NCBI GenBank assembly: GCA_038326995.1
Contig: JBBQKP010000113.1
Coordinates: 1-10,593, forward strand
Origin: JBBQKP01 sp038326995
GTDB taxonomy: Bacteria; Planctomycetota; Phycisphaerae; Tepidisphaerales; Tepidisphaeraceae
Length of the DNA: 10,593 bases
Reading direction: 5' to 3'
Each line of letters starts with the position of its first letter. Position 1 is the first letter of the stretch. The notes beneath the pieces are model-generated. The model searched no databases, was not told the origin of the DNA, and saw only the letters and a list, made by a program, of their open reading frames with translations. Below are positions 7,501 to 10,593 of the stretch, piece after piece. The translations under genes were made by a program, and so were the position numbers.

Positions 7501-9435
7501 CGCATTGCCGAACGCGGCAACGGGAATCCGCGCGATCATCCGACCGTCGGCCGCGGAGTGGATGAAGATCGAATCTGAATCGACCGGCAATGTCACCAGC
7601 TTGTCATCCACCACCATCACGCCGCCCGCTTCGAAACCGGCTGCAACTGCGGGCGTCACTGAGGCGTCAAACCTTCGCATGCCCTCATCGACCTCCGGCA
7701 ATGGACGCGGATAAATACTCAGCCAATTAATGCTCCCGTCCGATGAACTGATCGACGTCATCGCGCCCATGTCTGACAAAACAAAAACGCTTCCATTCGA
7801 CGAACTCGGATACGCGACGAAAGGCAAAGGCGCAGCCTGACCAAATCGATCCCCCATCATCGACGCCGTGCCCGAAGCGATATGCCGAACCCACTTCAGC
7901 TTGCCCGTGTCGAGTTCAAGCGCGACCAGATAGCAGTCATCGAGCTGACCGAGCCGACGCGAACGCGCGACAACAAAAACCGTCTTGTCTTCGACCAGAA
8001 CCGACCCGACAAACTGCGCGTTCTTTACGTTCACATCGGGGCCGGAAACTTCAAGATCCCGCGCCCGCATGATCCACGCCTTCTGTCCCGTCGCACGGTT
8101 GACCACAATCAGCTGCGCTCCGTTGCCCGGCAAATCGGAGAAGCGTTCCAGCATCGCGTCGCTCTGGCCGAGCACAACCAGCACCTTCGAGTCGGTCAGC
8201 GTCGGTGCCGCGACAACGCCTCTAACGGTGCTCGCCGCCTGAACCGAATTCACCGGCGATTTTCCATCGCCCGTCATCCAGCCCGGCAGTGCAACGCCCG
8301 AGCTCAGGCTCAGTCCGTAGATGCCGTAATTGTCGGCGTAATACAGCTCGTCGCCGTCGATCGCGGGCAGCGATCCGTTGAAGAGCCCCTGCTGTTCTTC
8401 GCCCTCGAATTCTGGCTGAATCTCCTGCATCTGAATGTCACTGATGCCCGGCGTCATCTGCCTTGCGGTGTTGAATGTGAAGAGATTGGCGAACGCACGC
8501 GGTGAGCGCGCAGACAGCTCGCCGTCCGACGCCAGGCCCGTCCGCGCGTTACCGCCCAACGGCTCGCGCCAGTTGTCCGGGCCCATTGCCTTGGCGGCAT
8601 CAACCTGCGCGGGCATCGACCTCGTCAATTCGTCGCGAACAAAATCCGCCGCCACACGTTCAACGCCGCCCAGCACGAGCTTCGTCGCCGGATATTGCTT
8701 GCGAAGTTCCTCCGCAAAACGTTCACCCAATTCGCTTTGCCGCGCCAGACGCGACGCCAGCGCCCCCGCCACCAGTAACTCAACCCTCTCGCCCTCTTCA
8801 ACATCGCTTCGCAGCTCCAATTCACGCTTCGCAAATCGCAACACCGTCGCCAGATCACCCCGACCAAACGCGATCATCACAAGCTTCTGCCGCGCCTGTT
8901 GTGCCGAACGCGTCTGCGCGAAGCGATTCGCGATCTTCTGCAGCAATTCCGAATCATCGCCCGCATCGCTTAGCAAACTCGCGGCCGACTGCTCGAAGCG
9001 ATCGCGATACACCTCCACACCCTCTGCCGGCCAGGCCGCGATCATCGACTGCACCGCAAGCCCCAGCGCCGCATATCGCACCGGCCTGCCGCCTTCGTCG
9101 AACTCCACCGGCACAAGCCTGTCCGATGCCGAATCAATCACTTCCTGATACACATCCGCGGCCGTCGTCCACTCACGCAATGACCCCATCCGCTTCGCCA
9201 GCGCGAGCTTGTCCGCCACCGCAGTCGAGTCGCGAACGAACACGCCCTGCAGGCTCGACGTGGGCTGGGCATCTTCGCCTGCCAATACTTCCTGCTGCTC
9301 CACCTGAGCGTGAACCACTGTTACGCACATCGTCGAAAGTACGGTCGTAAACACTGTCGCGAACATTGTAATATAGACCGCCTCACACGCCTTCCATATC
9401 ACCATCGATGCCATCGTGTTTCGAGTCGTGGTCAT
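4516..9435 (-). CDS. Giant secreted double beta-propeller (PQQ-like/BamB-like) protein with helical repeats
   Basis: From ATG 9435 (1639 residues) the protein begins with a long n-region, a hydrophobic stretch (about 20-41) and a likely signal-peptidase site after VHA (43). Residues about 70-280 look like TPR-type helical repeats. A first propeller (about 354-774) shows blade motifs such as RATGQKAWIM (447-456), LDTGKLKWVR (508-517), SSDGSINWLS (564-573) and TSDGRVVARY (727-736). Helical repeats return at about 775-1095, broken by an Ala/Gln/Ser-rich linker (843-867). A second propeller (about 1134-1637) includes TAGKKLRWQ, MDGKINWTT (1310-1318) and LHNGRTLWDY (1352-1361). Such repeats occur in PQQ dehydrogenases and in the assembly factor BamB. 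I see no dehydrogenase catalytic signature and no lipobox, so a periplasmic scaffold or binding role is more likely than an enzyme, but this is inference. ATG 9468 would add 11 residues; the shorter form gives a more normal signal peptide. The gene lies between mtnP and tadA on the same strand. Confidence 0.88.
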   Translation of the reverse strand: MTTTRNTMASMVIWKACEAVYITMFATVFTTVLSTMCVTVVHAQVEQQEVLAGEDAQPTSSLQGVFVRDSTAVADKLALAKRMGSLREWTTAADVYQEVIDSASDRLVPVEFDEGGRPVRYAALGLAVQSMIAAWPAEGVEVYRDRFEQSAASLLSDAGDDSELLQKIANRFAQTRSAQQARQKLVMIAFGRGDLATVLRFAKRELELRSDVEEGERVELLVAGALASRLARQSELGERFAEELRKQYPATKLVLGGVERVAADFVRDELTRSMPAQVDAAKAMGPDNWREPLGGNARTGLASDGELSARSPRAFANLFTFNTARQMTPGISDIQMQEIQPEFEGEEQQGLFNGSLPAIDGDELYYADNYGIYGLSLSSGVALPGWMTGDGKSPVNSVQAASTVRGVVAAPTLTDSKVLVVLGQSDAMLERFSDLPGNGAQLIVVNRATGQKAWIMRARDLEVSGPDVNVKNAQFVGSVLVEDKTVFVVARSRRLGQLDDCYLVALELDTGKLKWVRHIASGTASMMGDRFGQAAPLPFVAYPSSSNGSVFVLSDMGAMTSISSSDGSINWLSIYPRPLPEVDEGMRRFDASVTPAVAAGFEAGGVMVVDDKLVTLPVDSDSIFIHSAADGRMIARIPVAAFGNARCVVGGVNGKLILTSINTVWSVDIQKLIDNPKTPAAAVEWSKPLVWPGGGGDANDRTIVGRAALTAGNIYVSTTRHLLQLATSDGRVVARYPRTGEWSESEVPGNIIVTPDAVVVASSDRVSVYADPKVIRQKLLAQVQAAPGQIAPRLRFAQVMYLAGDLQEALIWLDQAVEMGKKSGAAELSKVYEAAMSLALRAADSAKPAQGAPNKASQESAQASAQQLMIRAERAATTTPQKARLIFEQAALAAAVGNRNDAAILLQKILDDKALRSQAVSTGNQKVVAASSVAAQRLRDIIEADRKVVEPIIAAAELRLNEAFAASDLDAIIEVAERYPTVPQAMKALSLAAGIAQEKGDFSSARSLVRRSIALVRSDTQRAPLIEQLMRLEAQPSSPGSAVNSDVIVARLAQLRRIVGVVPLSSAIALAQGISISSTDPIEAAKVLAQIQLGRQSTSHNLPELGSPQGPPLLTQNVGTGVANVRTLLVPEIGFSRPDRVVGVATSGQLLVMDASLSEPMLKLVIASATDDARIFWQGDDLFVVNRKTVACVDTAGKKLRWQASVSSLTQGGEEFSSIEIRPVSGEGDALAGEVSRRRIATPIPINRGRIRRGLIIQNRGRFIQQMPAAQIAIAPAPANREELVSHVKMNGGRLIIATNQGQLVCLSQMDGKINWTTRVSDRSPKFMEIGTDVGAIAFDREGSGGFVTIDLHNGRTLWDYAVPGSQANGLDIRQMAIQGMGQGGAPDGTNGLTGILSIAMTSDDSVVWTEPGQLALRRVTASGDMPSFRFGDPGIMPMTDAAGRIVPGLAVYRDRALVLVNPQQPSQRVRAISLDDGNVVRVNDAERGRPVEVEYGTRGGEGNTSMRVDGDRLYLWNQRRVISFSLADPLATPWERIDDRGETVVADVLFAKDAVVVMASRTAPIGGPATENQLIGGTLSVELYSRQRPRENVESGVAMDFREINLAGEIRMNQWQALSGGIVVCSNARTLYRISTRD

Positions 9436-9474
9436 GTGTGATTCTCGTCGTAAGAAAGCGATCCTCATTAGCCC

Positions 9475-9519
9475 TACTACTTGTTCCCCAATTACTCGCC
9501 CCCCGATTACTTATTCACC
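9475..9519. repeat. Degenerate 15-bp tandem array across the mtnP stop codon
   Basis: On the minus strand three adjacent 15-base units read GGTGAATAAGTAATC (9519-9505), GGGGGGCGAGTAATT (9504-9490) and GGGGAACAAGTAGTA (9489-9475). They share 9-11 of 15 positions pairwise, with AGTA the conserved core. The first unit holds the true mtnP stop. The unit is five codons long, so every copy supplies another stop in the mtnP frame. Continuing to 9465 gives TAA, TAA, TAG, TAG, TAA and TGA, all in frame. The divergence makes common descent of the units likely but not certain. Confidence 0.6.
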
Positions 9520-10562
9520 AGATACTTGCCCCACAGCACGCTCAATCGTTCACGCTCGACCGGATCGATGCGCGACCGGTCCGACCAGATCGCATTCTCC
9601 AGCGAATCAATCGCCGGGCATTTCCACAGCGCATCCGCGTGCTGATCGGCCTGTTCCATCGCAGTGCGAATCAGCGTCACCGCGGCCGTCGTCGCCTGAT
9701 GTAGATTCTCGCGAATCTCCGCCAGCAGCGAATGCGAATCGGGCACGACCTGCGTCTGCATCGATTCGATCGCCTTGAGCGTCGGATCAGCCGCCGCGTG
9801 CTTGACGTCGCCGGCCGGAGGCGTCGGCACGGGCCTGGGCCTCCATGCATCATAGTCCGTCACCATCGCCAGCAGCGCGTACGGAATTTCCGCCTCGCGT
9901 GCGAGTTTCGCCTCGGGCATCGCCGTCATTCCAATCAGGTCGCCGCCCCAGATGCGGTGCATGAGCGACTCCGCCCGCGTGCCAAACGCCGGGCCTTCCA
10001 TCGTCACATAGCACCCGCCGTCGTGCACCTTCGATTTGCCCACCATCGGCGGCGTCGGCAAACCAAGCTCCGCCTGCGCCACATCGTCGGGCGTGAGCGA
10101 ACTCGCCGCGCTCAGCAGAAGCCTTCGCAAGATCGGGCAGAACGGCTCTGCGAATTCGACATGCACGGCCGCGCGGTCGTAAAACGTGCCGACCCGCCGC
10201 GTGGTTTTGTCAATCACCTGATCACACACCACAAGGTCTTTGGGCGCGAATTCCTCACGCAAACTTCCCACCGCACCGCTCGCCAAAATGTGCGTGCAGC
10301 CGAGCTTTTTCAGCGCGAAGATGTTCGCACGAAATGGAATCTGCGACGGCGGAATGACGTGCCCCGCCCCGTGCCGCGCGAGAAACAGCACCCGCACGCG
10401 GCCGAGCTGCAGCTCGACAATCGCACCCGAAGGCGACCCGAAAGGCGTATCGACTTCATGACGCCGCGCGGTGGCGCTACCACCAGCCCCCGCGCCCCAC
10501 TCGGCCGCGATGGCATCGCCCAGTCCCGTCCCGCCGATCAATCCGAACGTCAACTCTCGCAT
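9507..10562 (-). CDS. mtnP: S-methyl-5'-thioadenosine phosphorylase (MTAP)
   Basis: The enzyme phosphorolyses methylthioadenosine, a by-product of polyamine synthesis, to adenine and methylthioribose-1-phosphate, feeding methionine and purine salvage. Counting from ATG 10562 (351 residues), phosphate-binding GGTG is at 10-13, RHGAGHVIPP at 63-72, SGAVGSLREE at 95-104, MEGPAFGTRAE at 188-198, GMTAMPEAKLAREAE at 211-225 and TDYDAW at 235-240. The Asp residues of TDYD, rather than the Asn of purine nucleoside phosphorylases, point to 6-aminopurine substrates. PAFGTRAE has Gly where Ser is usual. About 60 residues (from ~290) extend beyond the length of the human enzyme and end in an Asp/Arg/Trp-rich helix-like tail. 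ATG 10562 is preferred to GTG 10586 because MTAPs start a few residues before the IGGTG motif. It is the first visible gene of the leftward string, 38 bases or more before the giant gene; earlier genes could lie outside the window. Confidence 0.94.
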   Translation of the reverse strand: MRELTFGLIGGTGLGDAIAAEWGAGAGGSATARRHEVDTPFGSPSGAIVELQLGRVRVLFLARHGAGHVIPPSQIPFRANIFALKKLGCTHILASGAVGSLREEFAPKDLVVCDQVIDKTTRRVGTFYDRAAVHVEFAEPFCPILRRLLLSAASSLTPDDVAQAELGLPTPPMVGKSKVHDGGCYVTMEGPAFGTRAESLMHRIWGGDLIGMTAMPEAKLAREAEIPYALLAMVTDYDAWRPRPVPTPPAGDVKHAAADPTLKAIESMQTQVVPDSHSLLAEIRENLHQATTAAVTLIRTAMEQADQHADALWKCPAIDSLENAIWSDRSRIDPVERERLSVLWGKYLVNK

Positions 10563-10570
10563 AGCTTTTG

Positions 10571-10579
10571 AGTGTATCA
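10571..10579 (-). promoter_or_regulatory. Possible extended -10 element giving a leaderless mtnP message
   Basis: On the minus strand TGATACACT reads as an extended -10 (TG-n-TACACT, 4 of 6 hexamer bases). Transcription would begin around 10564, practically at ATG 10562, giving a leaderless mRNA, which fits the absence of a ribosome binding site there. Any -35 box lies at or beyond the window edge, so this cannot be confirmed. Confidence 0.25.
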
Positions 10580-10593
10580 GATTCACCCGCCCC

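Noticed and set aside
6793..7578. 261-residue plus-strand frame within the giant gene
   Set aside because: Arg/His-rich product without domains, fully inside a continuous minus-strand gene; several similar frames in 4700-9350 were dismissed for the same reason.
4516..9468. The giant gene as an assembly fusion of several genes
   Set aside because: The frame is continuous with alternating propeller and helical regions, one signal peptide only at the N-terminus, and no internal start with a second signal sequence.
10563..10586. GTG 10586 as the mtnP start
   Set aside because: It adds eight residues not expected before the MTAP N-terminal strand and has no ribosome binding site; ATG 10562 fits the family better.

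Overview
The window is ordinary-looking bacterial chromosome from a moderately GC-rich organism. The best guess is a member of the Planctomycetota, perhaps Phycisphaerae. That rests on inference: a very large secreted double beta-propeller protein, a single-pass protein with a WYTTDDGKT motif of a kind I associate with planctomycete genomes, and weak or missing Shine-Dalgarno sequences in front of several genes. No phage, transposon, CRISPR array, tRNA or rRNA gene is visible.

Layout, left to right. Bases 23-1492 (+) encode Ffh, the protein subunit of the signal recognition particle. It converges on two minus-strand genes: a single-pass membrane protein (2151-2705) followed by a three-helix membrane protein (1561-2046), neither of known function. 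A 205-base divergent intergenic region (2706-2910) carries candidate promoters for the leftward pair and for a rightward M42-family metallo-aminopeptidase (2911-3942). That gene's stop codon directly abuts the stop codon of the leftward tadA gene, with no base between them.

The right-hand two thirds (3943-10562) is one leftward gene string, probably an operon: methylthioadenosine phosphorylase (mtnP, 9507-10562), a secreted protein of about 1640 residues with two PQQ-type beta-propellers and helical repeats (4516-9435), and the tRNA adenosine deaminase tadA (3943-4503). The two enzymes both act on adenine nucleosides but in different pathways (methionine/purine salvage and tRNA wobble editing). 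The giant exported protein between them has no obvious link to either, so the grouping may be only transcriptional.

The most unusual feature is a set of three short tandem arrays at gene ends. A 13-bp array covers the stop of the 1561-2046 gene and places a stop codon in all three frames. A degenerate 15-bp array covers the stop of mtnP and gives repeated in-frame stops. A 12-bp array near the start of tadA encodes TGEL-type repeats. Each array can gain or lose a unit without harming the reading frame it touches. I found no clear undescribed defence or mobile system.
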